A program made the position numbers and the translations under genes. A stretch of 64,000 nt of DNA. Source: Pseudoalteromonas holothuriae (GTDB lineage: Bacteria; Pseudomonadota; Gammaproteobacteria; Enterobacterales; Alteromonadaceae). The DNA is taken from contig NZ_CAMAPC010000004.1 of NCBI RefSeq assembly GCF_945859825.1, positions 211,770 to 275,769 on the forward strand. The letters are read 5' to 3'. The notes under the pieces are model-generated. The model saw only the letters and a program-made list of their open reading frames with translations, was not told where the DNA came from and made no database searches. This document shows, piece by piece, positions 10,692-21,510 of the stretch (its first letter is position 1; each line of letters opens with the position of its first letter).

Positions 10692-11081
10692 CTATGTAAA
10701 CAGACACTCAATTTCCTTACATAGAAACGGACGGCCTTTTTCATTAACCGACGTACCCGTTACGATTGCATCTAGCATCACTTTGTCGTCTGATATCCGT
10801 ACCACTTTCTGTAAAAAAATAAACTTCAGCTTACTTTGCTGTTGCACTTCAACTTGTACATAAAACTCATCACCCGGTCTTAAAGAGCCTTTAAAGTTCA
10901 TTTCACAGCGGATCACCACAAGGTTAATTTTTTGCTCGGCTAAGATGGCAAAATCCACGCCTTTACCGAGCAAGAACTCATGCCTAGCATGCTCTAAATA
11001 ATTAAAATAGACGCCGTTGTTAACAATCCCTTGTAAATCACATTCATAATCTCGAACTTTAAAATTGACGCTAAATACCAT
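10692..11081 (-). CDS. Acyl-CoA thioesterase, YbgC/4-hydroxybenzoyl-CoA thioesterase type
   Basis: Single hot-dog domain protein of 129 aa. The N-terminal DYECDLQGIVNNGVYFNYLEHARHE carries the family pattern D-x-x-G-I-V-N-N-x-x-Y-x-x-Y-x-E, with the catalytic Asp near residue 15. The FKGSLRPGDEF segment is also typical. Such enzymes hydrolyse short or aromatic acyl-CoA or acyl-ACP thioesters; the substrate cannot be read from sequence. It is divergent from the TonB-dependent receptor gene at 11211, with a 129-bp shared intergenic region. It is not next to tol-pal genes, so the ybgC name is not assigned. Confidence 0.8.
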   Translation of the reverse strand: MVFSVNFKVRDYECDLQGIVNNGVYFNYLEHARHEFLLGKGVDFAILAEQKINLVVIRCEMNFKGSLRPGDEFYVQVEVQQQSKLKFIFLQKVVRISDDKVMLDAIVTGTSVNEKGRPFLCKEIECLFT

Positions 11082-11210
11082 GTTTGACCCTCTTCAAACC
11101 ACTACCAACTCTATAAATGACTAAGTTATAACATATTTAAGCATTATTTTAGTTTTAACCTCGCTGCCATTTGCTAAAATGTGCGCAACTAAAATGACAA
11201 CTACCAGATT

Positions 11211-13286
11211 ATGACTTCAAAATACTCTCTACTGAGCGCATCTATTGTAGCGTTGCTTTCAAGTAATGCCGTTGCTAACAATCAGCCTATCGAAACGATA
11301 GAGGTCACTGGCGACTTTAAAAGTGAAAGCCTACAAGCTTTAAGTGCCAGTGCCACAATCATGGATCAAAGCAATATTACAGCGCGCGGTGCTAACTACC
11401 TAGATCAGATGCTCAACAGTGCAGCTAATGTTAACTTTACTGCGGGAGCATCTCGCGGCCGATTTGTACAGATCCGTGGCGTTGGGTTGCGTTCGCAATT
11501 TGTAGACCCAATTCATCCAAGTGTTGGTATGTTAGTCGATAATATCGATTATTCTGGCCTTGGCGGTAGTGCACTATTGTTTGATGCTGAACACATTTCA
11601 ATCTATCGTGGTCCGCAAGGAACCCGCTTTGGTGCTGATGCGATGGCAGGTATGGTTGATGTACATACGCGTGCAGCAACCATGACCCCCTCTTTAAACG
11701 TCCAGCTCGGGATTGGTAACTACCAAAGTAAAGAGGCTGGCATAGCAGCAGGTGGCTCGGTGACAGATAGTACCGCTTTTAGAGGAAGTTATTATCTGCA
11801 GCAATCTGACGGCTACACTGATAATGTTTATTTGCAAACAGCATCACAAAAACTCAATGAGCAAGTTGCCCGATTCAAACTAAATACCCAATGGAATAAT
11901 ACACTCAGAACAGAGTTAGTTGCACACCATATTAATATTGATAATGGTTATGATGCATTCACACTGTATAACAACCGTCAAAGCAGTGCCGATGAACCTG
12001 GACAGGACGATCAGCAAACCAATGCTTTTGCCCTCACCACTGACTATAGCGGCGCGAAAAACTTTGATATGTCGGTGCTGGTTAGTCAACTCAGTGGTGA
12101 CACATTATACAGCTATGATGAAGACTGGACCTGCAATGACAATATGCAATCGGTCATTTGCGCCGCAGGACTACACCCGTCTGGTTACAGCTCAACAGAC
12201 AGTTACCTACGCCACCATGACAGAGGCACACTAGAGCTTACTTTCTCTGATAAAAAACAAAATTGGGTAACTGGGCTTTCAGCGAAACGTAAACAAGTCG
12301 AGCTTACTCGTGCTTATACTTGGCAAACACAAGACTTTAATTCTCATTATGACGTGAGCCACATTGCACTGTTTGGCCAAAAAATAACCCACCTGTCTGA
12401 AAAAACAGAACTTATAACTGGTTTACGTGCTGAGTACTACAATACAGATTACTTTGATAATAATGATATCAATGGTAAGACCGATGATTGGATGTGGGGC
12501 GGTAAACTGGCCTTAGAGCATTTTGTAGTGCCTAGCACCATGATTTATACCAGCCTATCTCGTGGTTATAAAATTGGCGGCGTTAATGGAGAAGCATTAG
12601 CCAACGCAAAAGATGACAACCTAACTGTTCAAGCTGCACAATACAATTTTGCGCCAGAATACCTTTGGAATGCGGAATTTGGTGTAAAAGGTAGCTCTGA
12701 GGATAATCGTCATACCGTGCGTGTGAGTGCTTTTTACATGCACAGAGAAGATATGCAGCTAAAACGCTCTGTGGAGATTCAAAGGAAGTTTTTAGAGTTT
12801 ATCGATAACGCTTCAAAGGGCAGAAATTACGGTATAGAAGTGGAAGGTAACTACCAATACACCGAGCGCTTAAACTTAGCTTACAGTGCTGGCTATTTAA
12901 ATACCAAAGTTGAAGGGCAGTTTGCTCAGCTTAACTTAGATGGTCGAGAGCAAGCACAAGCCCCAAAATATCAATATTCTTTAGCACTGAGCTATTTAAT
13001 CACAGAGCAACTTGTTGGTACGTTATCATTTGAAGGTAAAGATGATTACTTTCATTCAGTCAGTCACAGTGAAAAAGCGGGTAACAGCAACCTAATCAAT
13101 GCAAGTGTAAGCTATTACGCTGAACAATGGTCATTAACTGCTTGGGGTAGAAACTTAGCAGACAGAGACGTTGCTGTTAGAGGCTTTAGATTCCCAAATA
13201 ACCCGCTTAATGACTACACAACCGAAACCTATGTTCAGTATGCTGAACCTCGTTTAGTCGGCATAACCTTCAAATACGATATATAA
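11211..13286 (+). CDS. TonB-dependent outer-membrane receptor
   Basis: 691-aa outer-membrane beta-barrel with plug. The first about 22 residues are a signal peptide (LLSASIVALLSSNAVA) followed by a TonB-box-like IETIEVTG. The plug contains the DQMLNSAANVNF and FVQIRGVG segments and YRGPQGTRFGADAMAGMV near residues 130-147. The barrel ends with the typical TEQ.../W..NL.D region and a terminal aromatic-rich strand (GITFKYDI). Ligand unknown; family members import siderophores, vitamins or oligosaccharides. No TonB/ExbBD or transport partner is adjacent. A terminator that overlaps the end of an insertion-element relic follows immediately. Confidence 0.9.
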   Translation: MTSKYSLLSASIVALLSSNAVANNQPIETIEVTGDFKSESLQALSASATIMDQSNITARGANYLDQMLNSAANVNFTAGASRGRFVQIRGVGLRSQFVDPIHPSVGMLVDNIDYSGLGGSALLFDAEHISIYRGPQGTRFGADAMAGMVDVHTRAATMTPSLNVQLGIGNYQSKEAGIAAGGSVTDSTAFRGSYYLQQSDGYTDNVYLQTASQKLNEQVARFKLNTQWNNTLRTELVAHHINIDNGYDAFTLYNNRQSSADEPGQDDQQTNAFALTTDYSGAKNFDMSVLVSQLSGDTLYSYDEDWTCNDNMQSVICAAGLHPSGYSSTDSYLRHHDRGTLELTFSDKKQNWVTGLSAKRKQVELTRAYTWQTQDFNSHYDVSHIALFGQKITHLSEKTELITGLRAEYYNTDYFDNNDINGKTDDWMWGGKLALEHFVVPSTMIYTSLSRGYKIGGVNGEALANAKDDNLTVQAAQYNFAPEYLWNAEFGVKGSSEDNRHTVRVSAFYMHREDMQLKRSVEIQRKFLEFIDNASKGRNYGIEVEGNYQYTERLNLAYSAGYLNTKVEGQFAQLNLDGREQAQAPKYQYSLALSYLITEQLVGTLSFEGKDDYFHSVSHSEKAGNSNLINASVSYYAEQWSLTAWGRNLADRDVAVRGFRFPNNPLNDYTTETYVQYAEPRLVGITFKYDI

Positions 13287-13313
13287 ATAAAGTAAAAAAG
13301 CGCTCATTAGAGT

Positions 13314-13345
13314 AATGCCAGTCAGTTAAGCTGATTGGCATTTTT
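13314..13345 (+). terminator. Terminator of the TonB-receptor gene, formed by the IS-relic end
   Basis: AATGCCA and TCAG pair with CTGA and TGGCATT across a TTAAG loop with one mismatched G/T pair, followed by TTTTT on the plus strand. It lies 28 bp after the receptor stop codon. The left inverted repeat of the 315-bp element makes up the first half of the stem, so the element end appears to supply the terminator. Confidence 0.7.
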
Positions 13346-13576
13346 ATTAGTCGGATATTTAGAAGCCTTTGGCTTAACCCATCTACGATAACGCCTATCG
13401 TCTCGTTTTGGTGGCAATTTAAAGTAACTTAATTGTTCAAGTAATTGAGGCGATAGTATTTCTGCAAACTTTTCAAAAGTATAAAAAGTATTACAAGCAT
13501 CAAAAGTTGTAGCTAATTCTGTTTCAAAGCGCATAAAAAATCCGATATCAATAACTGATATCGGATTTTGAAGCAT
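13322..13576 (-). pseudogene. IS4-family transposase remnant: N-terminal and C-terminal ends fused
   Basis: Open frame of 84 codons (69 from the inner ATG at 13534). Residues about 16-47 (MRFETELATTF...FEKFAEILSPQLLEQ) resemble the N-terminal domain of IS4-type transposases. The last about 35 residues (FKLPPKRDDRRYRRWVKPKASKYP...) resemble the basic C-terminal tail of the same family. The whole DDE catalytic core is absent. The first 15 codons coincide with a perfect hairpin, so the inner ATG is the likelier ancestral start. Family assignment is from remembered consensus, not a search; the flanking inverted repeats and target duplication support it independently. Confidence 0.65.
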
Positions 13577-13660
13577 TCAAAAAACCGGTCAATGGATCGT
13601 TAAATATTTCTTAACTGATCAGCATTACTCAATAGAGCACTTTTTTATCTTAACCTTTAT

Positions 13661-14470
13661 TTAATCCACTTCTGGCAAGTTACGACCATAAAATACCTCT
13701 TGGATTTCACGGTTTAATCGCGCTCTGATCTCTGACTCTTCATCATTGCTCAAATCATCGGTGGTAATACCAAACAAGTAGGTATTTAGATCTGTTTCTT
13801 TTAGCATCATCTTGGTGTGAAATAGGTTTTCTTGATACACATTCACATCGAGCATTTGATATGCTTCTTTGGTGTCTTCTGTCATGTAGTTCTGAATTGA
13901 GTGAATTGCATGGTCAATATAATGCTTCACACCCGTTACATCACGAGTAAAACCTCGTACACGGTAATCGATAGTCACTACATCAGACTCCAACGAGTGA
14001 ATCAAAAAGTTCAACGCCTTCAAGGGAGAAATTATGCCGCATGTCGACACCTCAATATCGGCTCTAAATGTACAAATACCATCATTTGGGTGTGCTTCTG
14101 GATAAGTGTGTACACAAATATGGCTTTTATCTAAGTGTGCAACCACAGACTCAGGTAGTGGCCCTGGCGTTTCATTACTATCAAAAGTCTGTTGCTCAAC
14201 AGGCTCTTCTGAAACCAAAATGGTCACACTTGCCCCTTGCGGCTCGTAATCTTGGCGCGCAATATTCAAAACATTAGCGCCAATAATATCAACCACATCT
14301 TTTAGAATGTCAGTAAGACGATCGGCACTGTACTGCTCATCAATGTATTCTAAATACTCTTTACGCTGTTGTTCTGTTTTGGCATAACAAATATCGTAAA
14401 TGCTAAAGCTTAAACTCTTAGTTAAGTTGTTAAAGCCATGGAGTTTAATTTTATCAAAGGGCTTATTCAC
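13661..14470 (-). CDS. speD: S-adenosylmethionine decarboxylase proenzyme
   Basis: Makes decarboxylated SAM, the aminopropyl donor for spermidine. The 269-aa product is of the long proteobacterial class and closely follows the E. coli sequence I recall. [13 protein letters not shown] is at the start, and the self-processing site [13 protein letters not shown] is near residues 112-124, where cleavage between Lys and Ser generates the pyruvoyl group. [11 protein letters not shown] and [11 protein letters not shown] follow. No spermidine synthase gene is adjacent. It reads away from the OsmC-type gene's start, so both could be in one minus-strand unit (85 bp apart). Confidence 0.96.
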   Translation of the reverse strand: MNKPFDKIKLHGFNNLTKSLSFSIYDICYAKTEQQRKEYLEYIDEQYSADRLTDILKDVVDIIGANVLNIARQDYEPQGASVTILVSEEPVEQQTFDSNETPGPLPESVVAHLDKSHICVHTYPEAHPNDGICTFRADIEVSTCGIISPLKALNFLIHSLESDVVTIDYRVRGFTRDVTGVKHYIDHAIHSIQNYMTEDTKEAYQMLDVNVYQENLFHTKMMLKETDLNTYLFGITTDDLSNDEESEIRARLNREIQEVFYGRNLPEVD

Positions 14471-14555
14471 GATAGACCAACCTTCATACTGTAAATCTGC
14501 TGAGCAGAACCAAAAGTTCGCGGATTTTATACGAAAAACACGCTATGAAAAAGAG

Positions 14556-14969
14556 TTATTTTACCTCGCTTTCAATAACCTCATGGCTATGAGTAATTTC
14601 CACGGTTTTATCAAGCATTAATGCAACTGAGCAATATTTTTCAGCAGATAATTGAACCGCTCTAGCAAGGTGCTTTTGAGACACATTTCGACCCGTAACT
14701 ACAAAGTGTAGGTTCATTTTGGTAAATACTCTAGGGGCGGTTTGAGCGCGTTCACTAGTGAGCTTTACTTCAACATTATCAAAATCTTGCTTTGACTTTT
14801 TCAGTATACTAACGACATCAACGGATGAGCAACACCCTGCCGACATTAGCACCATTTCCATCGGGCTTGGGGCGGCGCTATTTGAGCCCGCATCAAATAC
14901 GATATTATGACCTGACTCAGAACGACCAATGAAGGTATCTCCGTCTACCCATTTTACATTTGCTTGCAT
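14556..14969 (-). CDS. OsmC/Ohr-superfamily protein, YhfA type
   Basis: 137-aa OsmC-fold protein resembling E. coli YhfA. It contains the two conserved cysteines of the superfamily: SAGCCSSVDVVSIL (about residues 44-57) and SAEKYCSVALML (about 107-118). OsmC/Ohr members reduce hydroperoxides through this pair; YhfA-like members are not well characterised, so only a possible thiol-peroxidase role is inferred. Neighbours are speD downstream and a terminator upstream, so it probably has its own promoter in the 15019-15047 gap or reads through from it. Confidence 0.85.
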   Translation of the reverse strand: MQANVKWVDGDTFIGRSESGHNIVFDAGSNSAAPSPMEMVLMSAGCCSSVDVVSILKKSKQDFDNVEVKLTSERAQTAPRVFTKMNLHFVVTGRNVSQKHLARAVQLSAEKYCSVALMLDKTVEITHSHEVIESEVK

Positions 14970-14988
14970 AGTTACCTCTTTAATAAAA

Positions 14989-15018
14989 CAATAACACCGC
15001 CTAAAGGCGGTGTTATTG
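14989..15018 (-). terminator. Hairpin terminator downstream of the DUF3802-like gene
   Basis: Perfect 13-bp stem CAATAACACCGCC/GGCGGTGTTATTG with a TAAA loop. On the minus strand it is followed by TTTTATT and lies 30 bp after the stop at 15048. Confidence 0.8.
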
Positions 15019-15047
15019 TATACATTTGTTGTTTTGAACTGTACTTT

Positions 15048-15383
15048 TTAAACGGCCGAATCAAACATATTTTTAACTAAGCCTGCAAATTCTTCTATAA
15101 ACTCATGCTGTTCTACCGTAACACGTTGCTCAGTGACACTTGAAAGTACTTCTTGCAAGTCGTAAACAATGCCATCAACCTCACGTACAATTAAGCTACG
15201 CTGCTCTGTATTGAGTTCACTGTGCTGTTCACAAATACGTATCACATTTTCTGCAATTACATCTTCTATGAGTTCCATTACAGTTGGCGCACCGGGCTTT
15301 ACCTCGCCGGGCTTTTCAAACAAGGCTAAGTTTTGTGTTAGATACATGACCAATTCGTCATAACCTTGTTTATCTAAAACCAT
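15048..15383 (-). CDS. Conserved hypothetical protein, DUF3802-like
   Basis: 111-aa acidic, mostly helical cytoplasmic protein (MVLDKQGYDELVMYLTQNLALFE...) without signal peptide or membrane segment. It resembles the DUF3802 family of marine gammaproteobacteria as I remember it; function unknown. It is framed by strong terminators on both sides, so it is likely a single-gene transcript despite being on the same strand as the ast genes 179 bp upstream. Confidence 0.7.
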   Translation of the reverse strand: MVLDKQGYDELVMYLTQNLALFEKPGEVKPGAPTVMELIEDVIAENVIRICEQHSELNTEQRSLIVREVDGIVYDLQEVLSSVTEQRVTVEQHEFIEEFAGLVKNMFDSAV

Positions 15384-15474
15384 CTTTTATCCACCTACGA
15401 TTTTACATTCACCTGATATTGATTTAAGCAGAAACTCTCCGCTAATGCTACTTTTGTCGTTTATCTGAGCATAA

Positions 15475-15498
15475 AAAAAGCAGCTAATGCTGCTTTTT
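15475..15498 (-). terminator. Terminator of the argD-astA-astD operon
   Basis: AAAAAGCAGC/GCTGCTTTTT stem with TAAT loop; on the minus strand it ends in a run of seven T. It lies 64 bp downstream of the astD stop. The A/T arms make it usable in both directions. Confidence 0.85.
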
Positions 15499-15561
15499 AG
15501 AACCAAAGTATTAGCTTTTATTTTTCAATAACGTGTAAGCTAATCTTTTGTAAATAATTGA

Positions 15562-17043
<1,482 letters not shown>

Positions 17044-17051
17044 CTACAAAT

Positions 17052-18068
17052 TTAGAGTGTTGCAATGGAGACTGAATCACCATCAACAATGTTCAATGCG
17101 TTTGCTAAATCAGCTGAAACAATGATTTCATCGCTCGTTGCATCAACGTGAAGTTCAGCAATCGTAGCTCGATATCCAGCTAGTTTATCATTTGCGACCA
17201 TCACAGGGGAACCGCTTTGCGGTTGACCCAAACGGACGCGTTTGGTTTGTACCGATTGCACCGTACGAATATTACTTACTTTAGCTTCTACCGTCGGCCC
17301 TGCATCAAAGATATCCACATAACCATTGAAGGTAAAACCTTCACTCTTTAATAGCTCAATGGCCGGCCTAGTATTGTTGTGTACTTGGCCAATAACAGCT
17401 TGGGCTTCTTCACTTAACAAGTTGACATAGATAGGGTATTTAGGCATTAATTCAGCAATAAATACCTTCTGGCCAATACCTGTTAGGTAATCTGCAGTTG
17501 GAAAATCCATAGAAAAGAAATGCTCTTCAAGCCACTGCCAGAATGGGCTTTGCCCTTTTTCATCTGACACGCCACGCATCTCTGCAATAACAGTTTCTGC
17601 AAAACGATGCTGATGTTGCTTAATAAACATAAAACGCGATTTAGATAGCAATTTTCCGTTTAGACCTTTGCGATACCCATTTTTTAAAAATAAAGTACAC
17701 AGCTCAGTTGCCCCAGTGTAATCATTACAAAGCGTTAAGATATCCACGGCTTTGTACACATCTAGAGTGCGTGATGAATGAATAACTTTGCTTAAGTGAT
17801 AGTGATAAAATGCATCATCCAAACCTACTGCAGCTTCAATTGCGCTGGTGCCAACAACTTCACCTGTTTCGCTATCTTCAAGCACAAATAGGTAACCTTC
17901 ATCAAAAGGAATATCAGCTTCTTTTAGAAACGAAGACTCAGAGCGTGCAATTTTATTTTGTAACAACTCTTCATTTACAGGTAACGACGTAAAGCCATGC
18001 CCTGATTCATGGGCAATATTTAAAAGCGCTGGATAATCGCTTTTTTGGATTGGGCGAAGGATCATCAT
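17052..18068 (-). CDS. astA: Arginine N-succinyltransferase
   Basis: Transfers succinyl from succinyl-CoA to arginine, the first step of arginine degradation by the AST pathway. The 338-aa length and the sequence (MILRPIQKSDYPALLNIA at the start, SGHGFTSLPVNEELL, and GFTFNGYVDIFDAGPTVEA near residue 245) match the family. It is the middle gene of argD-astA-astD. It starts with two adjacent ATG codons (18068 and 18065); either may be used. A GGGCTAGC/GCTGGCCC hairpin (one mismatch) lies between argD and this gene and could modulate processing. Confidence 0.94.
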   Translation of the reverse strand: MMILRPIQKSDYPALLNIAHESGHGFTSLPVNEELLQNKIARSESSFLKEADIPFDEGYLFVLEDSETGEVVGTSAIEAAVGLDDAFYHYHLSKVIHSSRTLDVYKAVDILTLCNDYTGATELCTLFLKNGYRKGLNGKLLSKSRFMFIKQHQHRFAETVIAEMRGVSDEKGQSPFWQWLEEHFFSMDFPTADYLTGIGQKVFIAELMPKYPIYVNLLSEEAQAVIGQVHNNTRPAIELLKSEGFTFNGYVDIFDAGPTVEAKVSNIRTVQSVQTKRVRLGQPQSGSPVMVANDKLAGYRATIAELHVDATSDEIIVSADLANALNIVDGDSVSIATL

Positions 18069-18139
18069 GAGCCCGCTTACTCCTCAAATTATAACTCTAA
18101 ACGGTAAATTAGGGCCAGCTTGTGCTAGCCCTTCCAAGG

Positions 18140-19351
<1,212 letters not shown>

Positions 19352-19661
19352 TTAAACTCCTCATTAAGTTGAGTAGGGCACCATAGAAAAAGCGCTAATC
19401 TGGCTTCAATTCACTGCATTTTACGCAACAGTTCATGTCGTTTGGTGCAAAATTCATTCACTTATTATTTCAGAAAAAATAAGGAAAGTCTCATAGAAAA
19501 CTTTTATAGAGACCTTGGTTTTCAAGGGATTGATATAATATTTCATGACCTGTGAATAACTATTTGCAGAGAAACAAACAACATAGCATACATGCTGGGT
19601 TCATAGCCTAACTCTATAACTTAATGATTGAATGGTTAGTCGTAAAAAAATTGTGTAAGTA
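19352..19661. other. Intergenic region upstream of argD/astC
   Basis: 310 bp between the ends of two minus-strand genes, A/T-rich. It should hold the promoter of the argD-astA-astD operon. I see no coding frame with a ribosome-binding site, no strong hairpin and no convincing ArgR palindrome. Confidence 0.6.
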
Positions 19662-20837
19662 CTATGAAATAGTTAACTGCATACCATGGAAAGAGCATGT
19701 AGAGAGTGCTTTTTGCTCTGATTTTGTAAGCGCTAAATACGAAAACCAAATCTGAGTTTCATCATCTTCAATGAAATGATTGTCTTTTAACAAAATGTAT
19801 AATGCATAGCCATGAGCTTTTTTAAGTATCTCGGTCAGTGGTAATGGGTCAATTAATTTTTTATTCGAATTTGGTAAATAACTAACCGAAAATTCTTCCA
19901 TAATCGCATTGAAAGGTAAATAACGAAAAGCCATTTTTTCAATCAGCTGCTGCGTTACTGTCGCTGAGTGCTCAAGTAAAAGATTACGTAAAAAAAGCGG
20001 GTCGGGGCCTAGCTCCAATAATGCGGTATGTAAATCTTTATGGCCTTTGTTTCTTGCTTTAAGTACTCTGTCTTGCCATACCTTTTCATAAGTCCTTAAA
20101 TACAAGCGTGTCAGTGCAGCTTTACCAATATCCAGCATCATACCTAATGTATATGCTGATTGCTCTTTCACACCATGTAACACTGCCAACTCCTTTGCTG
20201 CTAAAGCAGTTGTCATACTTAACTCACGCAGCTTTCTTTTCATTAATGAAAATGGGTCGGTTGAATGTGGCAACCAATGACGCATTGCATAAGTAGGAAT
20301 CACCCATTGTAAGTTTTCTAACCCTAAATAACGCAGTGACAACGCAGGCGTATCCACCTTTACCGTTGTACTAGAGGAGCTTTTTTTACGATACTGAGGT
20401 AAATTCACTAAAGACACTAACTCTCGACCTAACCAAGATAGGTCATTTACTAAAGGCTCAAGACGCCCAACAGAAGCAGATTTTACTGCGAGTAAATCAA
20501 ATATGGCGGGCACACCATCTTCAATACCCATTACCTCGTAATATAAGCAGTCGATATCATTCACCTGCTTAGTAATACTCTCTTCTATTGCTTGGTGAAT
20601 ATGAGCACTGGCTTTAGCAATATATTTATGATGGCTAGTACTTATTTCTTTGCGCTTCGCAGACGCGGCTATTTCAACTTCTAATAAAGTTCGCTGAGGT
20701 ACTTTTTCCCCAAGGTTCATTTCTAAAGTATTTATATATCCGAGTTGCTGCTGCGCAAAACTATGACTGACAAGCAAGTCATGGGCACGCTCACAAAGTG
20801 CTTGTGCCATCCTTAAATGTGCATTTTGTTCAGTCAT
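19662..20837 (-). CDS. HDOD-domain protein
   Basis: 391-aa cytoplasmic protein. The central part (about residues 130-300) fits an HDOD domain, a catalytically inert relative of HD hydrolases found in regulatory proteins: LAVKSASVGRLEPLVNDL, LSLRYLGLENLQWVIPTYAMRHWLP, and AKELAVLHGVKEQSAYTLGMMLDIGKAAL. The N-terminal 110 residues are helical and unassigned. HDOD proteins are often linked to signalling, motility or chromosome partition, but nothing here fixes a target. It is separated from pabA by 37 bp on the same strand, so may be co-transcribed. Confidence 0.8.
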   Translation of the reverse strand: MTEQNAHLRMAQALCERAHDLLVSHSFAQQQLGYINTLEMNLGEKVPQRTLLEVEIAASAKRKEISTSHHKYIAKASAHIHQAIEESITKQVNDIDCLYYEVMGIEDGVPAIFDLLAVKSASVGRLEPLVNDLSWLGRELVSLVNLPQYRKKSSSSTTVKVDTPALSLRYLGLENLQWVIPTYAMRHWLPHSTDPFSLMKRKLRELSMTTALAAKELAVLHGVKEQSAYTLGMMLDIGKAALTRLYLRTYEKVWQDRVLKARNKGHKDLHTALLELGPDPLFLRNLLLEHSATVTQQLIEKMAFRYLPFNAIMEEFSVSYLPNSNKKLIDPLPLTEILKKAHGYALYILLKDNHFIEDDETQIWFSYLALTKSEQKALSTCSFHGMQLTIS

Positions 20838-20874
20838 ATATTCTCTTCATGCAAAAAAATGCTTTACTCAAAGG

Positions 20875-21456
20875 CTAGAAGCGCTGAATAAAGTTATCAA
20901 GTAATCTGAGGCCATGATCAGTTAAAATTGCCTCGGGATGAAACTGAACCCCTTCAAGGGCTAAATTAGTATGGCACATAGCCATTATCTCATCCACTTG
21001 CTGTGTACCAGAAACTGTCCAAGCAGTTACATCTAAACACGCTGGTAGCGTCGATTTTGCAACCACAAGAGAGTGATATCTGCATACCGTAAGTGGGTTC
21101 GGCAGCCCTTTAAAAACACCTTTTCCTGTATGCTCAATAGGAGATGTTTTGCCATGCATAACACTATTCGCTCGTACAATTTTAGCGCCTAAAGCTTGTG
21201 CAATAACTTGATGACCCAGACATATACCCAAAATAGGAATCTGCCCTTTAAATTTTTCAATTACCGATAGCGAAATGCCAGCTTCATTTGGTGAGCACGG
21301 CCCCGGTGAGATGACGATATGCTCTGGATTCAGAGTTTTAATGTCTGCCAAACTGAGCGCATCATTACGCTTGACTAATACATCTTGATCCAAACGTTGG
21401 AAATACTGTACTAAGTTATAGGTAAATGAGTCATAGTTATCGATCATTAACAACAT
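20875..21456 (-). CDS. pabA: Glutamine amidotransferase subunit, aminodeoxychorismate/anthranilate synthase component II
   Basis: 193-aa class-I glutamine amidotransferase that supplies ammonia to PabB or TrpE. It has the opening [15 protein letters not shown], oxyanion strand [13 protein letters not shown], nucleophile Cys in [14 protein letters not shown] (about residue 79) and His/Glu in EGVQFHPEA near 168-172. No pabB or trpE is adjacent, which favours the stand-alone PabA for folate synthesis, though it may serve both as in several bacteria. The ATG at 21456 has GGAAA about 6 nt upstream and is preferred to the in-frame GTG 12 nt earlier. Confidence 0.9.
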   Translation of the reverse strand: MLLMIDNYDSFTYNLVQYFQRLDQDVLVKRNDALSLADIKTLNPEHIVISPGPCSPNEAGISLSVIEKFKGQIPILGICLGHQVIAQALGAKIVRANSVMHGKTSPIEHTGKGVFKGLPNPLTVCRYHSLVVAKSTLPACLDVTAWTVSGTQQVDEIMAMCHTNLALEGVQFHPEAILTDHGLRLLDNFIQRF

Positions 21457-21471
21457 AGAAATTTCCACAAA

Positions 21472-21495
21472 AAAGCCAGGCGATAGCCTGGCTAA
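21472..21495 (-). terminator. Terminator of the trpS-side operon
   Basis: Perfect stem AGCCAGGC/GCCTGGCT with GATA loop, followed on the minus strand by TTTTTT. It sits between the trpS stop (21511) and the pabA start (21456), so trpS and upstream genes are separated from pabA. Confidence 0.88.
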
Positions 21496-21510
21496 CTACA
21501 GTATGTAAAT

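Larger units (their letters stand above)
13313..13627 (-). mobile_element. 315-bp internally deleted IS4-type element (MITE-like) with terminal inverted repeats and target duplication
   Basis: Ends are 18-bp imperfect inverted repeats: TAATGCCAGTCAGTTAAG at 13313-13330 and, read inward from the right end, TAATGCTGATCAGTTAAG at 13610-13627 (15 of 18 match). Flanking 10-bp direct repeats CTCATTAGAG (13303-13312) and CTCAATAGAG (13628-13637) match at 9 of 10, as expected of a target duplication that has drifted. Inside, the minus-strand ORF 13322-13576 looks like the two ends of an IS4-family transposase joined together, with its stop codon inside the left repeat. A perfect 13-bp hairpin (13538-13568) lies near the transposase start. 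IS4-type elements are normally well over 1 kb, so most of the middle is gone. Confidence 0.8.

Noticed and set aside
13322..13576. Independent small protein gene of 84 aa
   Set aside because: The frame is bounded by inverted repeats and a target duplication and its two halves resemble transposase ends, so it is listed as a mobile-element remnant.
19352..19661. ArgR operator upstream of argD/astC
   Set aside because: TGAAT half-sites occur, but the best candidate (around 19445-19462) matches the second half of the palindrome at only about 2 of 5 positions.
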